From contig DVFZ01000116.1 in the NCBI GenBank assembly GCA_018712945.1, positions 1 to 59,202 on the forward strand: a stretch of 59,202 nt of DNA, read 5' to 3'. This DNA is from Candidatus Pullichristensenella stercorigallinarum (GTDB lineage Bacteria; Bacillota; Clostridia; Christensenellales; Aristaeellaceae). Within the stretch, counting starts at the first letter, position 1. Each line of letters begins with the position of its first letter. The position numbers were made by a program, and so were the translations under genes. Shown one piece after another: positions 1 through 7,628 of the stretch. The notes under the pieces are model-generated. The model was given only the letters and a program-made list of their open reading frames with translations. It was not told the DNA's origin and did not search any database.

Positions 1-1356
1 GACGCCCACAAAATCCTGGTCTACGACCTGGGCGGCGGCACGTTCGACGTCAGCCTCATGGAAGTCGGCGACGGCGTGTTTGAAGTGCTGGCCACCGGCG
101 GCGACACGCACCTGGGCGGCGACGATTTCGACAACCGCCTGATCGACTATATCGCTTCCGAGTTCCAGAAGGAAAACGGCATCGACCTGCGCAAAGACCG
201 CATGGCCCTGCAGCGCCTGAAGGAAGCCGCGGAGAAGGCCAAGATCGAGCTGTCCGGCCTGATGAGCGTCAACGTCAACCTGCCGTTCATCACCGCCGAC
301 GCCACCGGCCCCAAGCATCTGGACGTCACCATCAGCCGCGCCAAGTTCAACGAGCTGACCGCGGATCTGGTCGACAAGACCATTGGCCCGCTCAACCAGG
401 CCATGAAGGATGCCGGTGTGACCGCCAAGGACATCGACAAGGTCATCCTCGTGGGCGGCTCCACCAGGATTCCCGCCGTGCAGGAAGCCGTGCAGCGCGT
501 CACCGGCAAGGAGCCCTACAAGGGCATCAACCCCGATGAGTGCGTGGCCATCGGCGCGGCCATCCAGGCCGGCGTGCTCGGCGGCGACGTCAAAGACGTG
601 GTGCTGCTGGATGTCACCCCGCTGTCTCTGGGCATTGAGACCATGGGCGGCGTGTTCACCAAGCTGATTGAGCGCAATACCACCATCCCGGTCAAGCAGA
701 CGCAGATCTTCTCCACCGCCGCGGACGGCCAGACCTCGGTTGAGGTGCATGTCCTCCAAGGCGAGCGCGAAATGGCTGCCTACAACAAGACCCTGGGCCG
801 CTTCCAGCTCACCGGCATCGCCCCCGCGCCGCGCGGCGTGCCGCAGATTGAGGTCACCTTCGATATCGACGCCAACGGCATCGTGCACGTATCCGCCAAG
901 GATTTGGGCACTGGCCGCGAGCAGTCCATCGCCATCACCGCTTCTTCCAATATGTCTGAGGAGGAGATCAAGAAGGCCGTGCACGAGGCTGAGCAGTACG
1001 CCGCCGAGGACAAGAAGAAGAAGGACGAAGTTGAAACCATCAACCGTGCCGACCAGCTCATCTATCAGACCGAGCGTACCATGAAGGAGATGGAGGGCAA
1101 GCTCGACGCCGCCGATAAGGCCAAACTCGAGGAGGAACTCAACAACTTCAAGAAGGTGCGCGAGAGCAACGACCCGGCGCAGATCAAGTCCGCCATGGAT
1201 GCCTTCTCGCAGGCGACCTACGCCATCTTCGGCAAGGTCTACCAGCAGCAGGGCCAGCAGGGCGGCGGCGACCAGGGCGGCGCGCAGGGCGGCTACACCG
1301 CCGACAACAGCACCGACGATGGCACCGTGGAAAGCGACTTCACGGACAACAAGTAA
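1..1356 (+). CDS. dnaK: Chaperone DnaK (Hsp70), C-terminal part, 5' truncated by window edge
   Basis: ATP-dependent cytosolic chaperone that binds exposed hydrophobic segments and cycles with DnaJ and GrpE. The reading frame is open from base 1, so the start lies outside the window; 451 residues remain. Visible are the phosphate loop [10 protein letters not shown], the [13 protein letters not shown] stretch, the adenosine-binding motif [14 protein letters not shown] (~residue 148 of the fragment), the linker/substrate-domain start [10 protein letters not shown] (~200), a beta-sandwich substrate domain, a highly charged helical lid ([12 protein letters not shown]) and a Gly/Gln-rich flexible tail. 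This is about the last three quarters of the usual ~610-residue protein. dnaJ follows after a 115-base gap containing a hairpin. Identification is unambiguous. Confidence 0.98.
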   Translation, partial: DAHKILVYDLGGGTFDVSLMEVGDGVFEVLATGGDTHLGGDDFDNRLIDYIASEFQKENGIDLRKDRMALQRLKEAAEKAKIELSGLMSVNVNLPFITADATGPKHLDVTISRAKFNELTADLVDKTIGPLNQAMKDAGVTAKDIDKVILVGGSTRIPAVQEAVQRVTGKEPYKGINPDECVAIGAAIQAGVLGGDVKDVVLLDVTPLSLGIETMGGVFTKLIERNTTIPVKQTQIFSTAADGQTSVEVHVLQGEREMAAYNKTLGRFQLTGIAPAPRGVPQIEVTFDIDANGIVHVSAKDLGTGREQSIAITASSNMSEEEIKKAVHEAEQYAAEDKKKKDEVETINRADQLIYQTERTMKEMEGKLDAADKAKLEEELNNFKKVRESNDPAQIKSAMDAFSQATYAIFGKVYQQQGQQGGGDQGGAQGGYTADNSTDDGTVESDFTDNK

Positions 1357-1408
1357 TCCCGCCGTTGGCGGAAGGCCGCTCCGGAGCCTGTCCGGACAGA
1401 TAACCAGA

Positions 1409-1445
1409 CCCCGGGGCGGAGGCGGTTTCGCCTCCGCCTTCGGGG
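1409..1445 (+). other. GC-rich hairpin between dnaK and dnaJ
   Basis: Inner stem GGCGGAGGCG (1415-1424) pairs perfectly with CGCCTCCGCC (1429-1438) around a GTTT loop, extended by CCCCG/CGGGG (1409-1413 with 1441-1445). No T-run follows, so it is not a classic terminator. It may partly reduce read-through into dnaJ or stabilise the dnaK mRNA 3' end after processing; that role is inference. Confidence 0.6.
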
Positions 1446-1471
1446 CGTTCACATAGAGGGAGGGGAAACCC

Positions 1472-2629
1472 TTGGCAAAACGCGACTATTATGAAGTGCT
1501 CGGCGTCGAGCGCACGGCCGACGAGGCCGCCATCAAGGCGGCGTACCGCAAGTTGGCCAAGAAGCTGCACCCGGACGTCAACCCGGGCGACAAGGACGCC
1601 GAGGAAAAATTTAAAGAGGTCAACGAAGCCTATCAGGTGCTTTCAGACCCGAAAAAGCGCGCCCAGTATGACCGCTTTGGCCATCAACAGCCTGGCGCGG
1701 GCGGCGCTGGAGGCGGCTATGGCGATTTCTCCGGCTTTGGCGGTTTCGGCGGCTTCGATGTGGAAGATATTTTCTCGTCGTTTTTTGGCGGCGGTTTTGG
1801 CGGCGGTAGCCGCGCGCGGCGCGAGCAGGGCCCGACGCCCGGCGCGGACTTGCGCTATGATATAACCATTTCCTTTGAAGAAGCAGCCAAGGGCTGCGAA
1901 AAGGACATCAACCTGGTGCGCGACGAGGCTTGCCCCAACTGCCACGGCACGGGCGCCAAGCCCGGCACACAACCGCAATCCTGCCCCACCTGTCAGGGCA
2001 CGGGACAGGTGCGCACCACCTCCAATACGCCCTTTGGCACCATCCAGAACGTTCGTACCTGCCCCAACTGCCATGGCAGCGGCCAGATTGTTTCCGATCC
2101 CTGCCCGAAGTGCAACGGGCGTGGCAAGGTGCGTTCTTCCAAGCGCCGCACCGTGCGCATTCCCGCCGGTATCGACAATGGCCAGATCGTCACCATTCGC
2201 GGCCAGGGCGAGGCGGGCGAGCGTGGCGGCGAGCCGGGCGATTTGCTCATCGTCGTCACTGTCAGGCCGCACCGCCTGTTCAAGCGCCAAGGGACGGATC
2301 TGTATCTGGAAATGCCGCTTACTTTCACGCAGGCGGCCCTGGGCGTGGAAACCGACGTGCCCACGCTGGATAGGCCCGTCAAGTACCGCTTCCCCGAGGG
2401 CACACAGCCTGGGCAGACCTTCCGCATCCGCGGGCAGGGCATCCCTTCGCTGCGCGGCGGCGGTAAGGGCGATCTGTATGTGACGGTCAATGTGGAAATC
2501 CCGAAAAAACTCACCGAAAAGCAGAAGAACATCCTGCGCCAGTTCGACGGCACCGTCACCGGGCAGGAGTACGAACAGAAAAAATCGTTCTTTGACCGCG
2601 TAAAAGAGGCGTTTGGAGGAAATTCGTAA
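1472..2629 (+). CDS. dnaJ: Chaperone DnaJ (Hsp40)
   Basis: Co-chaperone that delivers substrates to DnaK and stimulates its ATPase. The 385-residue protein has the full type I layout: J domain (1-70) with the HPD signature at ~33-35, a Gly/Phe-rich linker (~75-115), four CxxCxGxG zinc repeats (CPNCHGTG, CPTCQGTG, CPNCHGSG, CPKCNGRG; ~153-220), and the C-terminal peptide-binding/dimerisation domains. The start is TTG at 1472, chosen because GGGAGGGG lies just upstream and the protein then begins with the canonical AKRDYYEVLG. It lies between dnaK and prmA, the standard Bacillota heat-shock order; the stop is directly followed by the prmA ATG. Confidence 0.98.
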   Translation: MAKRDYYEVLGVERTADEAAIKAAYRKLAKKLHPDVNPGDKDAEEKFKEVNEAYQVLSDPKKRAQYDRFGHQQPGAGGAGGGYGDFSGFGGFGGFDVEDIFSSFFGGGFGGGSRARREQGPTPGADLRYDITISFEEAAKGCEKDINLVRDEACPNCHGTGAKPGTQPQSCPTCQGTGQVRTTSNTPFGTIQNVRTCPNCHGSGQIVSDPCPKCNGRGKVRSSKRRTVRIPAGIDNGQIVTIRGQGEAGERGGEPGDLLIVVTVRPHRLFKRQGTDLYLEMPLTFTQAALGVETDVPTLDRPVKYRFPEGTQPGQTFRIRGQGIPSLRGGGKGDLYVTVNVEIPKKLTEKQKNILRQFDGTVTGQEYEQKKSFFDRVKEAFGGNS

Positions 2630-3574
2630 ATGCAGTGGACGGAAGTAACGGTGCTTACCACTACCGTAGGTTCGGAAATGGTCTCCGCCATCCTTGAGCA
2701 GGCTGGCAGCACGGGCGTGATGATTGAGGACAAAAACGACGTTTACGCCAACCAGCGGCCCGAGGGCCAGTGGGATATCATCGACGAGGCCATTGCCGAG
2801 CGCATTGGCGACGATGTGCGTGTCACCGGCTATTACCCCGTGGACGAGCGCCTTGCCGATACCATGGCTTCCATCCGCGAGGGCATATCCGGCCTGCGCG
2901 CGCAGGGCCTGCCCTTTGACTTGGGCAAGCTGGAAATCCTCACCAATACGGTGGATGAGGAGGACTGGGCCGAAAACTGGAAAAAGGATTTTAAGCCCAT
3001 CCGCCTCGGCAACCACATGGTCGTCAAGCCGAGCTGGTGCGATTACGCGCCGCAGGAGGGCGATCACATCATCGAGCTCGACCCCGGCATGGCCTTCGGC
3101 ACCGGCACGCATGAAACCACCGGCATGTGCGTGCGCCTCGTGGAGGAGCATGTGTGCCCCGGCCAGAAGGTGATCGACCTTGGCACCGGTACCGGCATCC
3201 TCGCCATTGCCGCCGCCCATATGGGCGCGCGCGACGTGTTGGCCATCGACCTGGACGCCGTGGCCGTGCGCGTGGCGAAGGAGAACGTGGCAAACAACGG
3301 CTTTGCGGACATCATCCGCGTGCAGCAGGGCGACCTGCTCGACCATGTGGACGAGGCCGCCGACGTGGTGGTGGCCAACATCATTGCCGACGTCATCATC
3401 GCCCTGTGCGGCCCGGTAAAGCGGCATATTTTGCCCGGCGGGCTGTTCATCTGCTCCGGCATCGCCCGCGAGAAAAAGGATGAAGTCATCTCCGCGCTGG
3501 AGGCGGCGGGCTATCAAAACCTGGAAGTTCTCGATGACGGCGAGTGGACGGCCATCGCCGCCCGCCGGCCGTGA
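2630..3574 (+). CDS. prmA: Ribosomal protein L11 methyltransferase PrmA
   Basis: SAM-dependent enzyme that methylates lysines and the N-terminus of ribosomal protein L11. The 314-residue length is normal. The N-terminal ~140 residues form the L11-recognition domain; the C-terminal class I methyltransferase fold shows motif I DLGTGTGILAIAA (~182) and NIIADV (~249), with the PrmA-typical DPGMAFGTGTHETT before motif I. The ATG starts immediately after the dnaJ stop (TAAATG) with GGAGGA upstream, so translation is probably coupled. Its position after dnaJ and before rsmE is the usual one in Clostridia and Bacilli. Confidence 0.97.
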   Translation: MQWTEVTVLTTTVGSEMVSAILEQAGSTGVMIEDKNDVYANQRPEGQWDIIDEAIAERIGDDVRVTGYYPVDERLADTMASIREGISGLRAQGLPFDLGKLEILTNTVDEEDWAENWKKDFKPIRLGNHMVVKPSWCDYAPQEGDHIIELDPGMAFGTGTHETTGMCVRLVEEHVCPGQKVIDLGTGTGILAIAAAHMGARDVLAIDLDAVAVRVAKENVANNGFADIIRVQQGDLLDHVDEAADVVVANIIADVIIALCGPVKRHILPGGLFICSGIAREKKDEVISALEAAGYQNLEVLDDGEWTAIAARRP

Positions 3575-4233
3575 ACGCCTTTTACATAGAGGATGGCCGC
3601 CTTTCGGCGGAGGACGCCCGCCACGCGGCCAAGGTGCTGCGCCTGCGCCCCGGCGACGAGATCGTCGCCCTGGACGGCAAGGGCGGGCGCTTCCGCGCGC
3701 GGCTGGAAGAGGACGGCGCGGTAGAGGTGCTTGAACAGCTGCCTTCCAACGAGCCGCGCCTGCGCCTCACCGTTTATCAGGGCGTGCCCAAAGCGGACAA
3801 GCTGGAGATGCTTGCGCAGAAGCTCACCGAGCTGGGTGTGTCCCGCCTTGTGCCGGTGGAGATGGAGCGCAGTGTGCGCCGTTTTGAAAAGGTAGACCGC
3901 CTACGCAAGATTGCCCGCGAGGCCGCCAAGCAGTGCCGCCGCGCCCTGCCTATGGAAATCGCCGGACCCATGGCGTGGGATGATGCCGTCAGGGACATGC
4001 GAAAGCGCGCCCTGCTCGCCGCTCCCTGGGAGGAGGCGGAGGACGGGCGGCTGACCGAGCTTTCGCCCTGCGAAGATATCGGCTTGCTCATCGGCCCGGA
4101 AGGCGGCATCACCGCGCGGGAGATTGAAGAGAGCGGCGCAAAAACCGTGACGCTGGGGGCGCGCATATTGCGCACCGAAACCGCGGCCATTGCCGCCGCC
4201 GCCATCGTCATGGCCGTCATGGGGGAAATATGA
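3571..4233 (+). CDS. rsmE: 16S rRNA (uracil1498-N3)-methyltransferase RsmE
   Basis: SPOUT-class methyltransferase that makes m3U1498 in the decoding region of 16S rRNA. The chosen start is GTG 3571, sharing GTGA with the prmA stop; the protein is then 220 residues and begins VNAFYIEDGRL, as expected for the family (a further-upstream TTG-type start would only add prmA-overlapping residues). The N-terminal PUA-like part is followed by the knot domain with LLIGPEGGITAREIEE (~171) and LGARILRTETAA, the SAM-binding trefoil signature. The stop overlaps the mtaB ATG. Confidence 0.95.
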   Translation: MNAFYIEDGRLSAEDARHAAKVLRLRPGDEIVALDGKGGRFRARLEEDGAVEVLEQLPSNEPRLRLTVYQGVPKADKLEMLAQKLTELGVSRLVPVEMERSVRRFEKVDRLRKIAREAAKQCRRALPMEIAGPMAWDDAVRDMRKRALLAAPWEEAEDGRLTELSPCEDIGLLIGPEGGITAREIEESGAKTVTLGARILRTETAAIAAAAIVMAVMGEI

Positions 4234-5504
4234 GCACAATCGCTTTTCACACCCTCGGCTGCAAGGTCAACCAGTACGATACCGAAGCCATGCGCGAATC
4301 CTTCGAGCGCGCCGGCTGGACAGCGGTGGACTTTGAAGGCGAGGCCGACGTTTATCTCATCAATACCTGCACCGTCACCGGCACGGGCGACCAGAAATCC
4401 AGAAAGCTCATCCGCCGCGTGGCGCGCGAGCATCCGCATTGCGCCATCATTGCGGCCGGTTGCCTTGCCCAGCGCGAGGCCGAAGAAATGCTGAAGATGG
4501 ACAACGTGGCGCTGGTCATCGGCGTGCAGAGGCGCGCCGAGGTGGTGGAGCTTTTGGAGCGCGCCCGGCGCGAAGGCCCCATCAACGCCGTATCCCCGCT
4601 CAAGGGCGCTTCCTTTGAGCACCTTTTCGTCACCCGTCACGAGGGCAAGACCCGCGCCACCATGAAGATTCAGGAGGGCTGCGACCGCTTCTGCGCCTAC
4701 TGCATTATCCCCACGGTGCGCGGCCCGGTGCGCTCCATGCCCCTGGCGGATGTGCGCGCCGAGGCGCAGAGGCTGGCGGCAGCGGGCTATCCGGAGATCG
4801 TCGTCACTGGTATCCACCTGGCCAGCTATGGGCGCGGTACGGAAAACACGCTGTTGGACGCCATCCGCGCCGTAGCCGGGGCAGTCCCGCGCGTGCGGCT
4901 CGGCTCGCTGGAACCGCTGGTGGTGACAGAGGAATTTGCCTGCGGCGTGGCGGAGTTGGGCCGGGTCATGCCGCAGTTCCACCTTTCCATGCAAAGCGGC
5001 TCGGCGGGGGTGCTTGCGCGCATGCGCCGCCGCTATACGCCCGAGCAGTATATGCGGGCTGTGGAGCGCCTGCGCCGCCATATGCCCGGCTGCGCCATCA
5101 CCACCGACGTGCTCACCGGCTTTCCCGGCGAAACCGAACAGGAGGCGCGGGAAACGCTGGACTTCGTGCGCGCGGTCGGCTTTGCCCGCATCCACGTATT
5201 TCCCTATTCCCGCCGCAAGGGAACGGTGGCGGACGCGATGCCAAATCAGGTGAGCGAGGCGGTAAAGCGCGAGCGTGCGGCAAAACTTTTGATTCTTGGG
5301 AACCAATTGGAAGAAAATTACGTCTCAGAATTGGTGGGCTCAACGCAGGACGTGCTGTTTGAGACCGCCATCGGAGAAGCGGAGGCGGAGGGCTATACCG
5401 GCCAGTACGTGCGCGTGCGGGCCAAGGCCCGTCCGGGTGAAATCCGCAGGGTAAGAATCCTTGGGCGCGAGGGAACGCTCGCGCAGGGGGAAGTTGTGGA
5501 CTGA
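4230..5504 (+). CDS. mtaB: tRNA t6A37 methylthiotransferase MtaB
   Basis: Radical SAM enzyme that converts t6A to ms2t6A at position 37 of ANN-decoding tRNAs. The 424-residue protein has the UPF0004 domain with auxiliary-cluster cysteines (TLGCKVNQYDTEA at ~12, INTCTVTG at ~47, AAGCLAQRE at ~80), the radical SAM CxxxCxxC motif CDRFCAYC (~151-158), and a C-terminal TRAM RNA-binding domain (~360-424). The LGCKVN signature distinguishes the MtaB/MiaB group, and MtaB is the member normally found in this operon. The start overlaps the rsmE stop by four bases. Confidence 0.94.
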   Translation: MSTIAFHTLGCKVNQYDTEAMRESFERAGWTAVDFEGEADVYLINTCTVTGTGDQKSRKLIRRVAREHPHCAIIAAGCLAQREAEEMLKMDNVALVIGVQRRAEVVELLERARREGPINAVSPLKGASFEHLFVTRHEGKTRATMKIQEGCDRFCAYCIIPTVRGPVRSMPLADVRAEAQRLAAAGYPEIVVTGIHLASYGRGTENTLLDAIRAVAGAVPRVRLGSLEPLVVTEEFACGVAELGRVMPQFHLSMQSGSAGVLARMRRRYTPEQYMRAVERLRRHMPGCAITTDVLTGFPGETEQEARETLDFVRAVGFARIHVFPYSRRKGTVADAMPNQVSEAVKRERAAKLLILGNQLEENYVSELVGSTQDVLFETAIGEAEAEGYTGQYVRVRAKARPGEIRRVRILGREGTLAQGEVVD

Positions 5505-5519
5505 TGGGAGGTGAACGTT

Positions 5520-5852
5520 ATGGACTGCATTTTCTGCAAGATTATCGCGGGGGAGATTCCCAGCGATAAGGTATACGAGGATGAAAGTGTGCTCGCCTTC
5601 CGGGACATCAACCCCCAGGCGCCGGTACATGTACTGATTGTGCCCAAAAAGCACATGCGCAATATTCTTGAGTGTGACGACGCTACCGCCACGGCGGTGC
5701 TCAAGGCGATCGGCGAAGTTGCCCGTCAGGAAGGCGTTTCCGTGTCCGGTTTCCGCGTGGTGACCAACTGTGGGCGCGATGGCGCACAGTCGGTCGAACA
5801 TTTGCACTTCCATCTGCTCGGCGGGGACAAGCTGTCTGAAAGCATGGCGTAA
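5520..5852 (+). CDS. HIT family (HinT-like) purine nucleotide hydrolase
   Basis: Histidine-triad protein, probably a nucleoside phosphoramidase of the HinT group. At 110 residues it is normal length. CIFCKIIAGEIPS at the N-terminus is the HinT opening, and HLHFHLLGG (~92-100) is the catalytic HxHxH triad. The start is ATG 5520 rather than an upstream GTG at 5511, because that GTG lies inside the GGGAGGTGA ribosome binding site. It follows mtaB closely, as in many Clostridia, and precedes rpsU. The physiological substrate cannot be read from sequence. Confidence 0.93.
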   Translation: MDCIFCKIIAGEIPSDKVYEDESVLAFRDINPQAPVHVLIVPKKHMRNILECDDATATAVLKAIGEVARQEGVSVSGFRVVTNCGRDGAQSVEHLHFHLLGGDKLSESMA

Positions 5853-5908
5853 GCGTGTCAAAGGCCGCAAATTATTCTGAAAATAACTTTGCAGGGGCGC
5901 AGATTCGC

Positions 5909-5938
5909 TTGACGGCTACATAGCCGATGGAGTATAAT
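5909..5938 (+). promoter_or_regulatory. Promoter of rpsU
   Basis: A near-consensus sigma-A promoter: TTGACG (5909-5914), 18-base spacer, TATAAT (5933-5938). It lies 65 bases before the rpsU start, giving this ribosomal gene its own transcript in addition to read-through from the upstream operon. Confidence 0.8.
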
Positions 5939-6003
5939 AGCTTATGTGGCGCACCCCGCGCGCCCATTGGCGTCTGCCATCACCTGCGAGGGGAGGGAAA
6001 CAT

Positions 6004-6177
6004 ATGTCTGAAATTCGCGTCAAGGAAAACGAATCCTTGGAGAGCGCCCTGCGTCGTTTTAAGCGCAAGACCGCGCGCGACGGTATTCTCGCGGAGGCCC
6101 GCAAGCGCGAGCATTATGAGAAGCCCAGCGTAAAGCGCAAGAAGAAGGCGGAGGCAGCCCGTAAGCGCAAGTATTAA
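6004..6177 (+). CDS. rpsU: 30S ribosomal protein S21
   Basis: Small basic ribosomal protein bS21 of the 30S platform near the anti-Shine-Dalgarno end of 16S rRNA. The 57-residue protein starts at ATG 6004 behind GAGGGGAGGG and has the classic sequence [18 protein letters not shown], then an Arg/Lys-rich tail ending RKRKY. Reading the frame from further upstream only adds implausible sequence. It has its own promoter and terminator and closes the dnaK-type operon; yqeY, which often follows, is absent here. Confidence 0.97.
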   Translation: MSEIRVKENESLESALRRFKRKTARDGILAEARKREHYEKPSVKRKKKAEAARKRKY

Positions 6178-6182
6178 TGCCT

Positions 6183-6221
6183 AAAGCCGCCCCTTTGCCC
6201 CTGTCGCAAAGGGGCGGCTTT
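6183..6221 (+). terminator. Terminator after rpsU
   Basis: A perfect 15-base stem, AAAGCCGCCCCTTTG (6183-6197) with CAAAGGGGCGGCTTT (6207-6221), starts a few bases after the rpsU stop. The A-run and T-run at the ends make it potentially bidirectional. Confidence 0.9.
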
Positions 6222-6585
6222 CAAATTCCCCGGCACGGTAAGACGGCCGGGAAAAGTGCCAGAATCTTCAATTTTCGCGGTGGCCCGTCCAAGCCATTTT
6301 TCCAGGCGAGTATATGCCTGCTCTCAGACGCTGAAAATCTTCTTTCTGTCCGCAAAGTGCGCGGGCGAATTCTGTTTGACAGATTCGTATGGGCGATTGC
6401 CGCCCCTTTTCCATCGTCCGGCAAGGCGGCGCGTTTATTTTCGCGCCGGTCATCTTTTGCTCTTTTTCCGCATAGGAATTTTTGCGTACAGGCCTGCGCC
6501 GGAGCGCGAACATGTGGAGTTTCATACATACCGTGCGTGGGGCGCTTTGCCGTTCTGCTATGCGCGGTAGTTTTTGGGGTATTCA
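6222..6585. other. Intergenic stretch without a recognised gene
   Basis: This 364-base gap separates rpsU from the next gene. Open frames cross it on both strands but resemble no family I know. A TTGACA at 6376 has no -10 at a suitable distance. I see nothing I can name; the promoter of the following gene should be here. Confidence 0.5.
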
Positions 6586-7548
6586 ATGAATTATACCATG
6601 CTTTTATGGCCGCATGCCAATGCGCGCTATCAAGTGGAAACAGAAAAAATGGCCCGCGCAGAGCTGGAGATCATGCTCACGCGTCTGGGTGTGGAATACG
6701 CGCTGGAAGAAAATGGCGAGAATGGCCTGCCGGCCCTGTGCTTTGCGGCACGGCCGTTTGCAGAGACAGAGTTGCGCGTGATTTCCCGCCATTCATTGCT
6801 TTACGCGCTTTTTGAACGGCGGCAGGACGGCGCGCTTTTGCCCCTTCTGTGCCGAGAAAAAGCCTGTGTGGGCGCAGATTTGACGGGTATACTTAAATAC
6901 AAGGGAAAAACAAACGAACTGTTTACGCAATTCCTGGTCAATCTGGCTTGGCTTTCCGGGCCGATGCCGGAGAAGGTGTGCCTGCTCGATCCGATGTGCG
7001 GCCGTGCCACCACGCTGTTTGTGGCCCTCAACCGTGGCTGGGACGCCTTTGGTTCGGATGTAGATCGCGCCGCCCTGCGTGAAGCGGAGCAGTTTTTGAA
7101 ACGATATCTTGAGTATCATCGCATGAAGCACGCCGTGGAGCGCGGTTCTATGACGCTGCGTGAGAAAAAAAGCGCGCCGTATGTGCAGTTTTCGCTGCCG
7201 TCTGGCTCCCTGCGCCTGGCTGAGCTGGACGTATCGCGCGTTTCTGAGGCATATGGGCGTGGAAAGTTTGATTTGATCTGCGCTGATTTGCCCTATGGCG
7301 TGCAGCACGGGGCGAATATGCCGTTGGAGAAGCTTTTGCGCCTTGCGTTGCCCGCGTGGGTGGAAACGCTCAAGCGCGGCGCGGCAGTCGCTATTTCCTT
7401 CAATGCCCAGACGCTGCCCACGCGCAAGGTGCGCGCCGTGTTTGCCGGAGCGGGCTTGCACGTGCGGGAGGGCGGCCCATACGACCGGCTTTCCCATTGG
7501 GTGGAACAGGCCGTCACCCGCGATGTTGTCGTGGGCGTGCGCCCCTGA
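6586..7548 (+). CDS. Predicted SAM-dependent RNA/DNA N-methyltransferase (TRM11/RlmL-like catalytic domain)
   Basis: A 320-residue protein with a class I methyltransferase domain in its C-terminal half: motif I LLDPMCGRATTLFVAL (~133) and motif IV DLPYG (~234), a variant of the (D/N)PPY-type signature used by enzymes that methylate exocyclic amines of guanine or adenine. This pattern fits tRNA/rRNA guanine-N2 methyltransferases of the TRM11/RlmL group. The N-terminal ~110 residues should be the RNA-binding part, but I see no clear THUMP signature. The start is taken at ATG 6586; a TTG four codons upstream is possible. It lies 80 bases before rho. The exact substrate is unknown. Confidence 0.75.
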   Translation: MNYTMLLWPHANARYQVETEKMARAELEIMLTRLGVEYALEENGENGLPALCFAARPFAETELRVISRHSLLYALFERRQDGALLPLLCREKACVGADLTGILKYKGKTNELFTQFLVNLAWLSGPMPEKVCLLDPMCGRATTLFVALNRGWDAFGSDVDRAALREAEQFLKRYLEYHRMKHAVERGSMTLREKKSAPYVQFSLPSGSLRLAELDVSRVSEAYGRGKFDLICADLPYGVQHGANMPLEKLLRLALPAWVETLKRGAAVAISFNAQTLPTRKVRAVFAGAGLHVREGGPYDRLSHWVEQAVTRDVVVGVRP

Positions 7549-7628
7549 TGTATGCTTATGGATGCGCCCCGTCCGGCGGCGCGCCCTTTTATCCTTTTTC
7601 TGCTCCCCGTTTATAAGGAGGTCATGTC

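Noticed and set aside
1643-3517. 624-codon open frame opposite dnaJ/prmA
   Set aside because: Antisense of two certain genes; His/Ala-rich translation without domains.
6376-6404. TTGACA as a promoter before the 6586 gene
   Set aside because: No acceptable -10 hexamer 16-19 bases downstream.
6177-6815. 212-codon frame across the gap after rpsU
   Set aside because: Starts at the rpsU stop, runs through the terminator and into the methyltransferase gene; composition is not protein-like.
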